Source: Bacteroidetes bacterium OLB11 | Lineage (GTDB): Bacteria; Bacteroidota; Bacteroidia; Chitinophagales; Chitinophagaceae | Length of the DNA: 64,000 nt | Direction: 5' to 3' | Assembly: GCA_001567165.1 (NCBI GenBank) | Contig: LNFQ01000056.1 | Coordinates: 1 to 64,000, forward strand | Part shown: positions 18,707 to 30,080 of the stretch, piece after piece | Layout: each line of letters begins with the position of its first letter | How positions within the stretch are numbered: position 1 is the first letter of the stretch | Position numbers and translations under genes: made by a program | The notes under the pieces: model-generated | The model's database searches: none | What the model saw: only the letters and a program-made list of their open reading frames with translations | What the model was told of the DNA's origin: nothing

Positions 18707-20791
18707 TTGATTTTTTCAATTTCATATTCATATTGGTTGCTTGTTGTGATTATTCTTATTGCCATTATTGCAACTTATTTTTTATATCAAAATCAAAAAA
18801 TACAATTTTCACGAAACGTATTCCTAGCTTTAGTTACACTTCGTTTTTTAAGTTTATTTTCATTACTCTTTTTACTACTTTTCGCCTTTTTTAAAATATA
18901 TAAAGAATAAAGTTGAAAAGCCGACTATTGTTTTTTTACAAGATAATTCTGCTTCCGAAAAATTTGCTTTTAAAAAAATGGATAGTGTTGCATATAAAAA
19001 AATGTAATCGATTTGATAGAATCATTGAAAGAAGATTTTTATGTAAAAAGTTATTCTTTTGGAGCTACACTAAATGATACCCTTTCATTTGACTATTCAA
19101 AGTCGATGACTGATATTCATCAAGCAATTTCGACGACACTTACCAATTTTGAAAACCAAAATGTAGGAGCAATTATTTTGGCAAGTGATGGCATTTATAA
19201 TCAAGGTCTATCGCCGGTTTCAGAAATTTATCCTTTTAAAGGGGCTTTTTACACTGTGGGTGTAGGTGATACGAGTATTCAAAAAGATGCTTTTGTTGCA
19301 AGGGTGTTTGCTAATAAATTTGTTTATACTGGAGATCGGTTTGCAATTAGAAGTGATGTGACAGCTTATGATTGTATGAATCATTCAGTGAATGTTCAAA
19401 TTTTTTCACATAATCAAAATAGGATAGTTGCCTCACAGACTATCCAGATACAATCAAATCGTTTTTCAAAATCGCTAGAAACCATCATAGATGCGAATTC
19501 TGTAGGAGTGCAGCATTTTACTATATCTGTTTCAAAAGTAGAAGGAGAACAGAATGTTTTCAATAATTCGCAAGATATTTACGTTGAAGTGTTAGATAGT
19601 AAAGAGCGTATATTAATTCTTGCAAACGCACCTCATCCCGATGTGAATGCAATAAAAGAAGCATTAAGTAAAAACAAAAATTATAAAATTGATTTAGCTT
19701 TAGGTGATAAACCTATTCAAAAATTAGATGACTATAATTTGGTTATTTTGCACAATTTGCCATCTGTAATTTTTAATACGAAAACGTTGATAGAACAGGC
19801 TAATCGAGCAGGTGTTTCATTGTGGTTTATTGTTGGACAGCAAACAGCTATTCCATTATTGAATCAATATCAAACAGCATTGCAAATCACAGCAAGAGGT
19901 GCTAGTTTTAATGATGTGGGAGTCAATGTCAATAAAGACTTTTCATTTTTTAATTTGAATGAAAATGATATCAATCGAATCAGTCATTTTCCTCCATTGT
20001 CTGCTCCATTTGGAGAGTTTAAATCAGGCTCAATGTCTCAGATATTAATGACACAAAAAATAGGGGAAATTTCGACTCAGCAAGCTTTATGGGTGATGCA
20101 AAGTCAAGGCCAATCGAAGACGGGGGTGTTAGCAGCAGAAGGAATTTGGAGATGGAGAATGTATGATTTTGCACAAAACAAAAATACAGATGCCGTGGAT
20201 GCTTTTATTCAAAAGACAGCGACTTATCTTTCGGTGAAGCATAATCGAAAACAGTTTAATGTAGAATTGAATAAAAAAATCTTCAACGAAAATGAGCCGA
20301 TTATGATAGATGCAGAATTGCTAAATGAGAATTATGAGCTAGTGAACACACCTGATGTGACATTGACGGTGAGTGATGAAAGTGGGAAAAAGTCGAATTT
20401 CGTCATGGATAAATCGAATAATTCTTATTCGTATAATTTAGGTTCTTTATCTTCCGGAAAATATGATTTCACAGGGCATGTTTCTTTTAATGGAAAAAGT
20501 TTTTCGAGTGGAGGAAGTTTTCAAGTGACTTCTCAAAATATTGAAGAAGTTCAAACGACTGCTGATTTTGGTTTGCTACATCAATTAGCTAAAAATTACT
20601 CTGGTGAATTTGTATATGCTAATCAAATTTCCACTTTAAAGGATAAAATTAAAATGAATAATAAAATTCAAAACATTATTCATTCAGAAGCAGTCTCAGA
20701 GCCACTTATTGAATGGAAATGGCTTTTTGCTTTGTTGTTTTTAAGTTTAGCAGCTGAATGGTTTTTAAGAAAAAGAAATGGGAGCTATTAG
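18707..20791 (+). CDS. Membrane protein with von Willebrand A-like domain, frame-disrupted
   Basis: The corrected protein is about 694 residues: two N-terminal membrane helices (to residue 65), a vWA-like domain (KPTIVFLQDNSASEKF at its start, IILASDGIYNQGLSP later), Ig-like and Rossmann-like sections (RILILANAPHPDVNAIKEAL), and a C-terminal membrane helix (WLFALLFLSLAAEWFLRK). The frame breaks at T6 18887-18892 (one extra) and A7 18996-19002 (one missing). The MIDAS is degenerate (DNSAS instead of DxSxS in full context). Similar proteins are widespread in Bacteroidota, related to the BatA group, without a clear function. Confidence 0.75.
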
Positions 20792-20819
20792 CCCCCATTT
20801 TCTGAATGTTTTTTTTAAT

Positions 20820-21795
20820 TTATTGACCTAATATCCAAGCGAATATTAATGGAGCCACAATAGTTGCATCACTTTCTACAATAAATTTTGGTGTGTGAAT
20901 ATCTAATTTTCCCCAAGTAATTTTTTCATTTGGAACGGCACCGCTATATGAGCCATACGATGTTGTGGAATCTGATATTTGACAAAAATAACTCCAAAAC
21001 GGAACGTCTGTCCACTCTAAATCTTGATACATCATCGGCACAACACAAATCGGAAAATCACCTGCAATGCCACCACCAATTTGAAAAAATCCTACTCCTT
21101 TTCCAGAACTATTATTTCGATACCAATCTGTCAACCAAACCATATATTCAATCCCACTTTTCATGGTGGTTGCTTTCAATTCATTTTTGACTACATATGA
21201 TGCAAAAATGTTTCCCATTGTGCTATCTTCCCAACCCGGACAAACGATAGGGATGTTTTTTTGAGCAGCTGCCAACATCCAACTGTCTTTGGGATCAATT
21301 TCATAATATTGCTCAAGCACGCCACTCAATAGCATTTTATACATATATTCATGAGGAAAAAATCGCTCACCTTTTGTGTCAGCCTCTTTCCAAATTTGAT
21401 GAATATGTTTTTGAAGTCGTCTGAACGCTTCTTCTTCAGGAATGCAAGTATCTGTCACTCGATTATAATGATTTTCCAATAAATCCCACTCTTCTTGCGG
21501 GCTTAAATCTCTGTAATTTGGCACTCGTTTGTAGTGACTATGAGCTACTAAATTCATAATGTCTTCTTCTAAATTAGCTCCTGTACACGAAATAATATGC
21601 ACTTTATCTTGTCTAATCATTTCTGCAAGTGAAATGCCTAATTCGGCTGTACTCATTGCTCCGGCAAGTGTAATCATCATTTTGCCATTTTCCAATAAAT
21701 GTTGTTCATATCCTTTTGCTGCATCTATCAAAGCTGCCGCATTGAAATGTCGATAATGATGTTCTATAAAAATTTGATATCGGTCCTTTTTTCAT
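20820..21795 (-). CDS. Deoxyhypusine synthase-like protein, frame-disrupted at the N-terminus
   Basis: About 324 residues after removing one base of the A5 run at 21768-21772. The corrected start is MKKGPISNFIEHHYRHFNAA, the usual start of the bacterial family. NAD/spermidine-binding regions include TLAGAMSTAELGISLAEMI and SCTGANLEEDI. The active-site lysine region of eukaryotic enzymes (SWGKI) is present as ITWGKL. Bacteria have no eIF5A, so the product is unlikely to be hypusine; related bacterial proteins make homospermidine-type polyamines. An agmatinase gene earlier in the window could supply putrescine. The link is inference. Confidence 0.85.
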
Positions 21796-22161
21796 ACTTT
21801 TTATTATTTTTTATAATGGGCAAATATAAACCTATTCTAAATTAATTTATAAACTATCTATAGCTTTCAGAATGTGTTGGATATTGAAAAATAAGTATGA
21901 AAATTTCTTTTATTAATTGAATTTTTACTCAATATATTTACTTGTAGTCTTATCAAAAATAGTGTGCTCAAATGATTTGTGTAGTATTAAATATCATTTT
22001 AAATTATGTTTTTATAGCTAAAAGAATTAATTTTTCATTTATCTAAATTTGAAATTGAGCTAATAAAATGAATTGAAAACAATAATGAATAGTCAACATC
22101 AATTGATGCATAATTTGGAGTATGAGTTTACTTGTATCTTAATCTATTTCAATAGAAAAAT
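21796..22161. other. Gene-free AT-rich stretch
   Basis: About 365 bases between the start of the deoxyhypusine synthase-like gene and the groEL terminator. No gene, repeat or clear promoter pair was recognised. Confidence 0.5.
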
Positions 22162-22192
22162 AAAAAAGGCAACCATTATGATTGCCTTTTTT
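22162..22192 (-). terminator. Intrinsic terminator of groES-groEL
   Basis: AAAAAAGGCAA and TTGCCTTTTTT arms with a short loop, flanked by A and T runs on both strands, 28 bases after the groEL stop. It can act in either direction. Confidence 0.75.
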
Positions 22193-22219
22193 ATTTTGAA
22201 TTTTAATTTTAAAAATTGA

Positions 22220-23854
22220 TTAATAATCCATTCCCATTCCACCGCCATGAGGCATAGCCGGAGCAGCAGATTTAGGTTCAGGTTTATCAGCAATCACACA
22301 CTCTGTAGTCAATAGCATCCCAGCAATAGAAGCTGCGTTTTCTAATGCGATACGACTCACTTTAGTTGGGTCTATTACACCAGCTTTGAAGAGGTTTTGG
22401 TATTCTTCAGTGCGAGCGTTAAATCCATAATCTCCTTTTCCTTTTTTCACTTCTTGCACTATCACAGAGCCTTCTAACCCTGCATTTTCAACGATTTGTC
22501 TTAATGGTTCTTCTAGTGCTCTTCTAACTATTGAAATACCTGTTGTTTCATCTTCATTCGCTCCTTTGCTTTTTGCTAAACTTTCAATTGCTCTTACAAA
22601 TGCAGTACCACCACCTGGAACAATACCTTCTTCTACTGCTGCTCTTGTAGCGTGTAATGCATCATCAACACGATCTTTTTTCTCTTTCATTTCGATTTCA
22701 GTTGCAGCCCCTACGTATAAAACAGCAACTCCACCGCTTAATTTTGCTAAGCGTTCTTGCATTTTTTCTTTGTCATAATCTGAAGTGCTAGTTTCGATTT
22801 GAGATTTGATTTGATTTACTCTTGCTGTGATATCTGCTTTTTTACCTTTACCACCAACAATGGTCGTATTATCTTTGTCTATTGAAATGCTTTCGCATTG
22901 TCCAAGACTAGTCAAATCAGCATTTTCTAATTTGTGTCCCATGTCTTCACTAATCACAGTACCACCGGTAAGGATTGCAATATCTTGAAGCATTTCTTTT
23001 CTTCTGTCGCCAAATCCAGGAGCTTTCACTGCAGCAACTTTGATAGTACCACGAATTTTATTAACAACTAAAGTAGCAAGAGCTTCGCCTTCTAAATCTT
23101 CAGAGATAATTACTAATGGTCGCCCGCTTTGTGCTACTTTTTCTAAAATATGAAGAATATCTTTCATTGAAGATATTTTTTTGTCATAAATTAAAATCAT
23201 TGGATTGCTTAATTCTGCAATCATTTTTTCGCTGTTAGTAACGAAATAAGGTGATAAATATCCTCTGTCAAATTGCATTCCTTCTACAACATCGACGGTT
23301 GTTTCTGTTCCTTTTGCTTCTTCTACAGTGATAACGCCTTCTTTGCCAACTTTTTGCATAGCAAGAGCGATTAATTTGCCGATTGCATTATCATTGTTTG
23401 CTGAAATTGTAGCTACTTGTTCAATTTTTTTATTGTCATTTCCTACTTTTTCGCTTTGAGATTTTAAGTGTTCAACCACTGTTTGAACAGCTTTATCAAT
23501 TCCTTTTTTCAAGTCCATAGGGTTTGCTCCAGCGGCTACATTTTTTAAGCCTTCGGCAATAATTGATTGAGCTAAAACGGTTGCTGTTGTTGTACCATCA
23601 CCAGCAGCATCAGCTGTTTTGCTAGCAACTTCTTTTGCCATTTGAGCACCCATGTTTTCGATTGGATCTTCTAATTCGATTTCTTTAGCCACTGTTACAC
23701 CGTCTTTTGTTATATGAGGAACTCCGAATTTTTTTTCAATAACTACGTTTCTTCCTTTTGGTCCTAAAGTTACTTTTACAGAGTTTGCTAATGTATCCAC
23801 ACCGGCTTTCATTTTGTTGCGGGCTTCAATATTAAAATGAATTTGTTTTGACAT
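22220..23854 (-). CDS. groEL: Chaperonin GroEL
   Basis: A 544-residue protein with the family landmarks [27 protein letters not shown] and the C-terminal Gly/Met tail ([11 protein letters not shown]). It forms the double-ring chaperonin that folds proteins with GroES. It is the second gene of the operon, 45 bases after groES. Intact frame. Confidence 0.98.
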   Translation of the reverse strand: MSKQIHFNIEARNKMKAGVDTLANSVKVTLGPKGRNVVIEKKFGVPHITKDGVTVAKEIELEDPIENMGAQMAKEVASKTADAAGDGTTTATVLAQSIIAEGLKNVAAGANPMDLKKGIDKAVQTVVEHLKSQSEKVGNDNKKIEQVATISANNDNAIGKLIALAMQKVGKEGVITVEEAKGTETTVDVVEGMQFDRGYLSPYFVTNSEKMIAELSNPMILIYDKKISSMKDILHILEKVAQSGRPLVIISEDLEGEALATLVVNKIRGTIKVAAVKAPGFGDRRKEMLQDIAILTGGTVISEDMGHKLENADLTSLGQCESISIDKDNTTIVGGKGKKADITARVNQIKSQIETSTSDYDKEKMQERLAKLSGGVAVLYVGAATEIEMKEKKDRVDDALHATRAAVEEGIVPGGGTAFVRAIESLAKSKGANEDETTGISIVRRALEEPLRQIVENAGLEGSVIVQEVKKGKGDYGFNARTEEYQNLFKAGVIDPTKVSRIALENAASIAGMLLTTECVIADKPEPKSAAPAMPHGGGMGMDY

Positions 23855-23899
23855 ATATTATTTTTTTAATTTTAAAATGTGATTGTTTTTTGTAATAGT

Positions 23900-24197
23900 T
23901 TAAATGATTGCAAGGATGTCGCTTTCACGCATAATAAGAAGTTCTTCACCCTCTATGCTAATTTCAGTGCCTGAATATTTTCCATAAAGAACAGTATCTC
24001 CTTTTTTCACAGTCATTGGTTCGTCTTTTTTTTCCTGCTCCAACTGCAACGATAATTCCACGTTGAGGTTTTTCTTTTGCAGTATCAGGAATGATAATTC
24101 CACCAGCGGTTTTGGTTTCTGCGGCTGCGGGTTTTACGATTACTCGATCATGAAGTGGAGTAATGGTTGTTGAAGCTGTTTTGCTTGTTTTTGTCAT
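23900..24197 (-). CDS. groES: Co-chaperonin GroES, frame-disrupted
   Basis: Two overlapping frames join into a 98-residue GroES when one base of the T8 run at 24026-24033 is removed. The first part carries [29 protein letters not shown] and the second [13 protein letters not shown] and the ending ESDILAII. The gene is essential in nearly all bacteria and sits before an intact groEL, so real loss is very unlikely. A TTGGCAC box lies at 24263-24257 upstream, resembling a -24 element, but no -12 partner is convincing. Confidence 0.93.
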
Positions 24198-24541
24198 TTT
24201 TATAAGTTTTAAGTTTTATAATAAAATATTTCTTACTGTGCTATGTATCATTAAATGTGCCAAGCGTAATCAGTAGGACATATTTTCAGATTATGATTCA
24301 TTTTAGCATAAATCATTTTGTTTTTGTTGACAATATTTCACTTAATATCTTGGAAAATGACAAAAGTTTAGTTTGAAGGAAATAGAAAATAAGGGGGCTA
24401 TCAAGATATAGAAGTCACTATTAGTTTGAGAAACGAATTGAAATGATGGTATTGAATAATAGTCTATCTATACTTCAAATAATTACTTTTGGTCGATTGC
24501 CGTTTTTTTCTTTATCCCCTAAAAATTCTATTCAAATTGAG
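24198..24541. other. Gene-free stretch upstream of groES
   Basis: About 340 AT-rich bases between the groES start and the trhO stop. Apart from the TTGGCAC box at 24263-24257, I see no CIRCE-type inverted repeat, repeat or gene. Confidence 0.5.
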
Positions 24542-25568
24542 TTATTGGACAAGTTTATTTTTTCTCGATTTATTGAAAATCATTTGCCCTTTATCGATTC
24601 CTTTTCGATTATTTTTTTGAACTTCTAAAGGAAGTTGAGTTTGGTTTTTACATTCTTCCGAACAACAACCTTGCATTTTGGCGGCACATTCGTCACATTG
24701 GATAAATAGTAAATGACAAGCATCATTTTTGCAATTGGTATGCGTATCGGCAGGTTTGCCACATTGATGACATTTTGAGATTATATCTTCTGAAATTCGC
24801 TCTCCTAAACGGCCATCAAATACGAAATTTTTACCAATAAATTTTATTGGCAAGTTTTGTTCTTTTGCTGTTTTGACATAATGAATAATGCCACCCTCTA
24901 CATGATAGACGTTTTTAAACCCTTTGTGAAGTAGATAGGCACTCGCTTTTTCACATCGAATACCACCGGTACAATACATGATAATATGCTTGTCTTTATG
25001 TTCTTCTAGCATGTTGGCAGCCATTGGCAGTTGCTCTCTAAACGTATCAGAAGGCACTTCAATTGCATTTTCAAAATGACCAACTTCATACTCATAATGG
25101 TTTCTCATATCCACCACTATCGTATCTTTTTGGCTACTCAATTGATTGAATTTTTCTGCATTTAAGTATTGTCCTCTCTTTGACAAATCAAAGGTTTTAT
25201 CTTGTATTCCATCTGCTACTATTTTTTCTCTGACTTTGATGGTTAAAACAAAAAATGATTTTCCGTCATCATCAATTGCAACATTGAGTCTTAAATTTTT
25301 TAAATTCATTTCTTTGATGTAAAGTGTTTTTTAAATTTTCAAAATGAAATTCAGGAACACTGATTTGAGCATTAATTCCTTCTTCTGCAATATAGATTCT
25401 TCCAAAAACTTGAAGTGGTAAAAGATTTTTGTATAGCTCATCACGATAGTATTTAGGGTCTTCTATTTTGAAATATTGATAGAATGAAATTGTAATTCTT
25501 TTGAAATTTTCTTGTTGTAATTTATCTCGCAATTCTTTATGTGAGATACGATTATGGAGTAGGGGCAT
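24542..25568 (-). CDS. trhO: tRNA uridine-34 hydroxylase, rhodanese type, frame-disrupted
   Basis: About 341 residues after removing one base of the T6 run at 25296-25301. The N-terminal domain ([27 protein letters not shown]) is typical of the YceA/TrhO family. The central rhodanese domain has [18 protein letters not shown] and the active-site cysteine loop [12 protein letters not shown] cysteine-rich C-terminus ([22 protein letters not shown]) is also typical. The enzyme makes 5-hydroxyuridine at tRNA position 34. Confidence 0.9.
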
Positions 25569-25615
25569 CGTTTGAAATTTAGAAATGGGGGCTTATAATT
25601 TTTATGAAATGGTTT

Positions 25616-26374
25616 TTATTTTTTTATAGCATTTCTGTAATTATTATTGACTGCATCCCAATCTACTACATTGAAATAAGCATTCAAATAATCTGCTCTT
25701 TTATTTTGATAACGGAGATAATAAGCATGTTCCCAAACGTCAATACCCAATATAGGAGTACCTTTCACGGTTTGATTCGGCATGAGAGGGTTGTCTTGAT
25801 TGGCAGTGCTAGTAACCGCTAATTTTCCATCTTCTGTAAGGATTAACCAAGCCCATCCAGAGCCAAATTGCTTTGCTCCTGCATCAGAAAGTTGTTTCTT
25901 TAATTCGTCAAATGAACCAAAATCTTTTTTGATTTCATTGGCAATTTCTCCTTTTGGAGAGCCACCTCCTTTAGGACTCATTGTGCTAAAATAGAGAGAG
26001 TGATTGTAATATCCACCTCCATTATTACGAACCGCACTATTATTCATATCCAAATTTTTCAAAATAGTTTCAATAGATTGGTTCTCCATTTCAGTTCCTA
26101 TGATGGCATTGTTCAAATTGTTGGTATAACCTAAATAGTGTTTAGAATAGTGAATTTCCATGGTTTCGGCATCAATCGATTTTTCTAAATCGCTGTAGCC
26201 GTAGTTCAATGTAACTAATTGGAATTTACCTTTTGCTTTTACCGAATTTGGATCTGCTTGTGATGCTGATTCGCTAATGCTTGTTGTATTTAAATTTATA
26301 TTTTCTTTTGGAGTTGCTGATAAATAGGCATTACTTGTTACAAGTATGCTAAATGCTAAAATAATCTTGTTCAT
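25616..26374 (-). CDS. Exported Fe/Mn superoxide dismutase
   Basis: A 252-residue protein. The enzyme starts only at about residue 52; before it lie a signal peptide (1-18: MNKIILAFSILVTSNAYL) and a ~30-residue Ser/Thr/Asn-rich linker. Metal ligands are H75, H125 (GYYNHSLYF), D212 and H216 (GIDVWEHAYYL). It converts superoxide to peroxide and oxygen, here probably in the periplasm or at the surface. Whether Fe or Mn is used cannot be told by eye. Neighbours are trhO and mfd, with no apparent link. Confidence 0.92.
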   Translation of the reverse strand: MNKIILAFSILVTSNAYLSATPKENINLNTTSISESASQADPNSVKAKGKFQLVTLNYGYSDLEKSIDAETMEIHYSKHYLGYTNNLNNAIIGTEMENQSIETILKNLDMNNSAVRNNGGGYYNHSLYFSTMSPKGGGSPKGEIANEIKKDFGSFDELKKQLSDAGAKQFGSGWAWLILTEDGKLAVTSTANQDNPLMPNQTVKGTPILGIDVWEHAYYLRYQNKRADYLNAYFNVVDWDAVNNNYRNAIKK

Positions 26375-26539
26375 ATTTTTTTTATTTTTTCAAAATTAAT
26401 TAATTCATTTTAAAATTCATGTTTGATTTATAGAGATGTTATCATTTATAATTAAAAATGAGTTGAAAAATATCAATTTTATTATAAAATAAAATTACAT
26501 TTTTAAGCATGAAATAGCTTGTGGGTATAGCTTTTAGGG

Positions 26540-29500
26540 TTATTGAGTAACTGTATTTTGATTTTTCCCTTTCATCAATGTTAAAATATTCTTCACAGTC
26601 AGAATATCATTCACATGGTCAATAATTAAGAACGCATTTGTACCAATATGTTTCAATCGGGCATTTTTAATTTGATATTGAATAGCATCTAATATTTTTT
26701 TAAAGACATCACTTTCAAAATAGGGAGAAGATGGGTTTGAAAGAAAATGCAATTTCATTTGTTTGTTTTTCAAAATCAATTTTTCAAAACCGAGATCTTG
26801 TGCAATCCATCTCACACGAAGTGCATCTATCAAGTGTTGCACTGGAGTTGGCAATGCCCCGAATCGGTCTTGAAGAGAAGCAATAAATAATTGAAGTTGC
26901 TCTTCATTTTCGCAATTGTCGAGTTGAGTATATAATGATAGACGCTCAGGGACGTTTTCTACATAGGTGTCAGGAATTAATATTGGGAAATCGGTATCAA
27001 TAGTACATTCTGAAACAAAATCTTCTTTATCTAAAATTTCTTCTTTGAATACTTCTTTAAATTTGGTGTGCTTCAACTCTCGAATGGTTTCATTTAATAT
27101 TTTTTGATACATTTCAAATCCAATATCGGTGATAAACCCACTCTGTTCGCCTCCTAACAAATTTCCCGCACCCCGAATGTCAAGGTCACGCATGGCGATA
27201 GAGAAGCCGCTCCCCAACTCACTATATTGTTCAATCGTTTGCAATCTTTTTTTGGAATCAGGAGGTAAAACCGAAATCGGAGGGGCTAACAAATAACAAA
27301 AAGCCTTTTTATTACTTCTTCCTACACGACCTCTTAACTGATGTAAATCACTCAACCCAAATTGGTGAGCATTATTCACGATAATCGTATTTGCATTAGG
27401 GATATCCACTCCACTTTCAACAATGTTTGTGCAAACTAAAACATCGTATTCATGGGACATAAAATCTAAAATAACTTCTTCTAATTCTTTACCTTCCATT
27501 TGTCCGTGAGCAAGTGCGATGCGAATGTCAGGGCATAAATTTTGAATGAAAGATTTAATTTCAATTAAACTTTGCACTCGGTTATGAATGAAAAATACTT
27601 GTCCTCCTCTTTCAAATTCATAGTAAATTGCTTCTCTAATTAGTGTGTCATTGAATACGCTGACTTCAGTATGAACGGGTTGGCGATTGGGTGGTGGGGT
27701 GTTGATGACGCTTAAATCTCTTGCCCCCATTAATGAAAATTGTAATGTTCTTGGAATCGGCGTTGCTGTAAGTGTTAAGGTGTCAACATTGTTTTTGATG
27801 CTCCTTATTTTTTCTTTTGCGGCTACGCCAAATTTTTGTTCTTCATCAACGACTAGCAATCCTAAATCTTTAAAAATAACTTCCTTCCCAAGCAAAGCAT
27901 GAGTGCCAATAATAATGTCGATTTTGCCATCTCTCAGCGATTGCAAAGTTGATTTTTTCTCTTTCGATGATTTGAATCGGTTGAGGTAATCCACAGTGCA
28001 GGGAAGATCTTTTAGCCTTTCTTTGAAATTTTGAAAATGTTGATATGCTAAAATGGTTGTTGGTACTAAAATTGCTGCTTGCTTGCCATCCACTACCGAT
28101 TTGAAAGCTGCACGGATAGCCACTTCCGTTTTTCCAAACCCCACATCTCCACAGACAAGTCTATCCATTGGAGCATCTTTTTCCATATCTTTTTTTACAT
28201 CAATGGTGGTTTGATATTGGTCTGGAGTGTCTTCATACATAAAGCTCACTTCCAACTCGGTTTGTAAATAAGAATCGGGAGAATGTGCAAATCCTTTAGA
28301 TGCTTTTCGTTCAGCGTATAGCTTGATTAAATCACCCGCAATTTCGCGAATATGGTTTTTAGTTTTGAGTTTTGTTTTTTCCCAAGCACCACTTCCTAAT
28401 TTGTGCATTTTGGGAGCACTACCTTCTTTTCCTGTATAACGCGTGATTTTGTGCAAGGAATTAATGTTGACATAAAGCACGTCATTATCTTTATATATAA
28501 TTCGAATGGCTTCTTGTGTCACTCCATTTACTTCTATTTTTTGTAATCCACTATATCGACCAACACCGTGATTGATATGAGCGATATAATCTCCGGGAGT
28601 TAAGTCCCTCAAGGCTCTTAGCGTAAGGGCTTTTCCTTGAGAGTATGCTTGTTTCATTTTGTATTTATGATACCGTTGAAAAATTTCATGGTCGGTATAG
28701 CAAACAATTTTCAAGTCATTATCGATAAAGCCTTTTGATATTGATGAAGCAATGGGAGTGAATATAATATTGGCATTTTGTTGTTCGAATATATCATTTA
28801 TTCTTTCGAGTTGTTTGATGTTTTCTGAAAAAATAAAAATGTTATAAAGGGCTTCTTTTTTTTCTTGTAAATTTTTAATGAGGAGTTCAAAATTTCGATT
28901 GAAACTAGGTTGTTCTAGAGTGTTTAAATCAATGGCTAAAGATTGATGAATTGAAAGAACATCTTTCGCATATCGGTTTTGAACAAAAGCTCCAAACTCA
29001 ATGAGAGTCTTGCTTTGTAGCCCTTCGATTATTTTTTCATTCGAGATAAAATCATCTTCTTTGATGAAGGTTTCGTGTTCGTTGTCATCTAAAATTTTGA
29101 TTTCTTTTTTGTCAGCAATGGAAAGTAACATTTTTTGTGTCCTTTCTAAAATCAGCTCTGCATCATGAATCCAGATTAGTGTATTTTCAGGTAAAAAATC
29201 AAATAATGATATTTTTTCTTTTGTTTCAAAATGCGTTTCAATGTTAGGAATAATCGTTACTTGTAAAAGTTTTCGTTCACTCAATTGCGTTTCAGGGTTG
29301 AAAATTCGAATCGTTTCAATTTCGTCATCAAACAATTCCACACGATATGGATTTTCATTTCCAAAAGAATAAATATCAATGATGCCTCCTCTGATTGCAA
29401 ATTCACCGGGTTCATACACAAAATCTACTTTTTTAAATCCCATATCCACTAAAAATTCTGTTAGAAATGGAATATTTAGTTTTTCATTTTGTTTAATAAA

Positions 29501-29938
29501 AATAGTATTTTTTGAAAAAGTAGTTGTATTGATTACCTTCTCACAAATGGCTTCAGGGTAGGTGATAAGTACTTTTTTATGTGGGTTAGAAACATTAAGT
29601 TTCATCAATGTTTCTGCTCTCAGCATGACATGACTGTTATTGAGTTCGCCTATTTGGCCGCATTTTTTAAAACTGTCAGGGAACATACAAACATCCAACG
29701 CTTGACTCAACATTTCAAAGTCATTATGGAAATAGGCAGCACTCTCTTTGTTATCAAAAATAAAAACATGATTATAGTCCAGCTCTTTAAAAATACTGTT
29801 TGCAAAGAATGCAAAGGCACTTGCTCGAATATTATTTAATGTAATTAGTTTAGGAGAGGATAAACGAATTTCATCTATCAATTTTTTTTTTTGATAGGGA
29901 TGTTGAGAGTATAAGTTTTGCAAATATTGCAAATTCAT
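26540..29938 (-). CDS. mfd: Transcription-repair coupling factor Mfd
   Basis: An 1132-residue protein. In order: UvrB-homology modules (YEPGEFAIRGGIIDIYSFG near residue 175), the RNA polymerase-interacting domain (LTPGDYIAHINHGVGRYSGL near 445), the RecG-like helicase with Walker A (CGDVGFGKTEVA) and DEEQ box (VVDEEQKFGV), motif VI (QLRGRVGRS), and the TRCF C-terminal domain. It releases stalled RNA polymerase and recruits the excision repair system. Complete and intact. Confidence 0.97.
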   Translation of the reverse strand: MNLQYLQNLYSQHPYQKKKLIDEIRLSSPKLITLNNIRASAFAFFANSIFKELDYNHVFIFDNKESAAYFHNDFEMLSQALDVCMFPDSFKKCGQIGELNNSHVMLRAETLMKLNVSNPHKKVLITYPEAICEKVINTTTFSKNTIFIKQNEKLNIPFLTEFLVDMGFKKVDFVYEPGEFAIRGGIIDIYSFGNENPYRVELFDDEIETIRIFNPETQLSERKLLQVTIIPNIETHFETKEKISLFDFLPENTLIWIHDAELILERTQKMLLSIADKKEIKILDDNEHETFIKEDDFISNEKIIEGLQSKTLIEFGAFVQNRYAKDVLSIHQSLAIDLNTLEQPSFNRNFELLIKNLQEKKEALYNIFIFSENIKQLERINDIFEQQNANIIFTPIASSISKGFIDNDLKIVCYTDHEIFQRYHKYKMKQAYSQGKALTLRALRDLTPGDYIAHINHGVGRYSGLQKIEVNGVTQEAIRIIYKDNDVLYVNINSLHKITRYTGKEGSAPKMHKLGSGAWEKTKLKTKNHIREIAGDLIKLYAERKASKGFAHSPDSYLQTELEVSFMYEDTPDQYQTTIDVKKDMEKDAPMDRLVCGDVGFGKTEVAIRAAFKSVVDGKQAAILVPTTILAYQHFQNFKERLKDLPCTVDYLNRFKSSKEKKSTLQSLRDGKIDIIIGTHALLGKEVIFKDLGLLVVDEEQKFGVAAKEKIRSIKNNVDTLTLTATPIPRTLQFSLMGARDLSVINTPPPNRQPVHTEVSVFNDTLIREAIYYEFERGGQVFFIHNRVQSLIEIKSFIQNLCPDIRIALAHGQMEGKELEEVILDFMSHEYDVLVCTNIVESGVDIPNANTIIVNNAHQFGLSDLHQLRGRVGRSNKKAFCYLLAPPISVLPPDSKKRLQTIEQYSELGSGFSIAMRDLDIRGAGNLLGGEQSGFITDIGFEMYQKILNETIRELKHTKFKEVFKEEILDKEDFVSECTIDTDFPILIPDTYVENVPERLSLYTQLDNCENEEQLQLFIASLQDRFGALPTPVQHLIDALRVRWIAQDLGFEKLILKNKQMKLHFLSNPSSPYFESDVFKKILDAIQYQIKNARLKHIGTNAFLIIDHVNDILTVKNILTLMKGKNQNTVTQ

Positions 29939-30080
29939 TGGAGTGCAAAATTATATTATTTTTTCTGAAATAAGATTGATTTGTAATATGATTTCAATGG
30001 TAAATTTTATTTAAGATTAAGTAATTTTTTGGTGTATCTATACTAAAATTAAATATATCTTTACTCATAAAAATGAACAT

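Noticed and set aside
24198..24541. Sigma-54 promoter for groES
   Set aside because: TTGGCAC is present at 24263-24257, but no TTGC at the right distance was found, so only a weak note is given.
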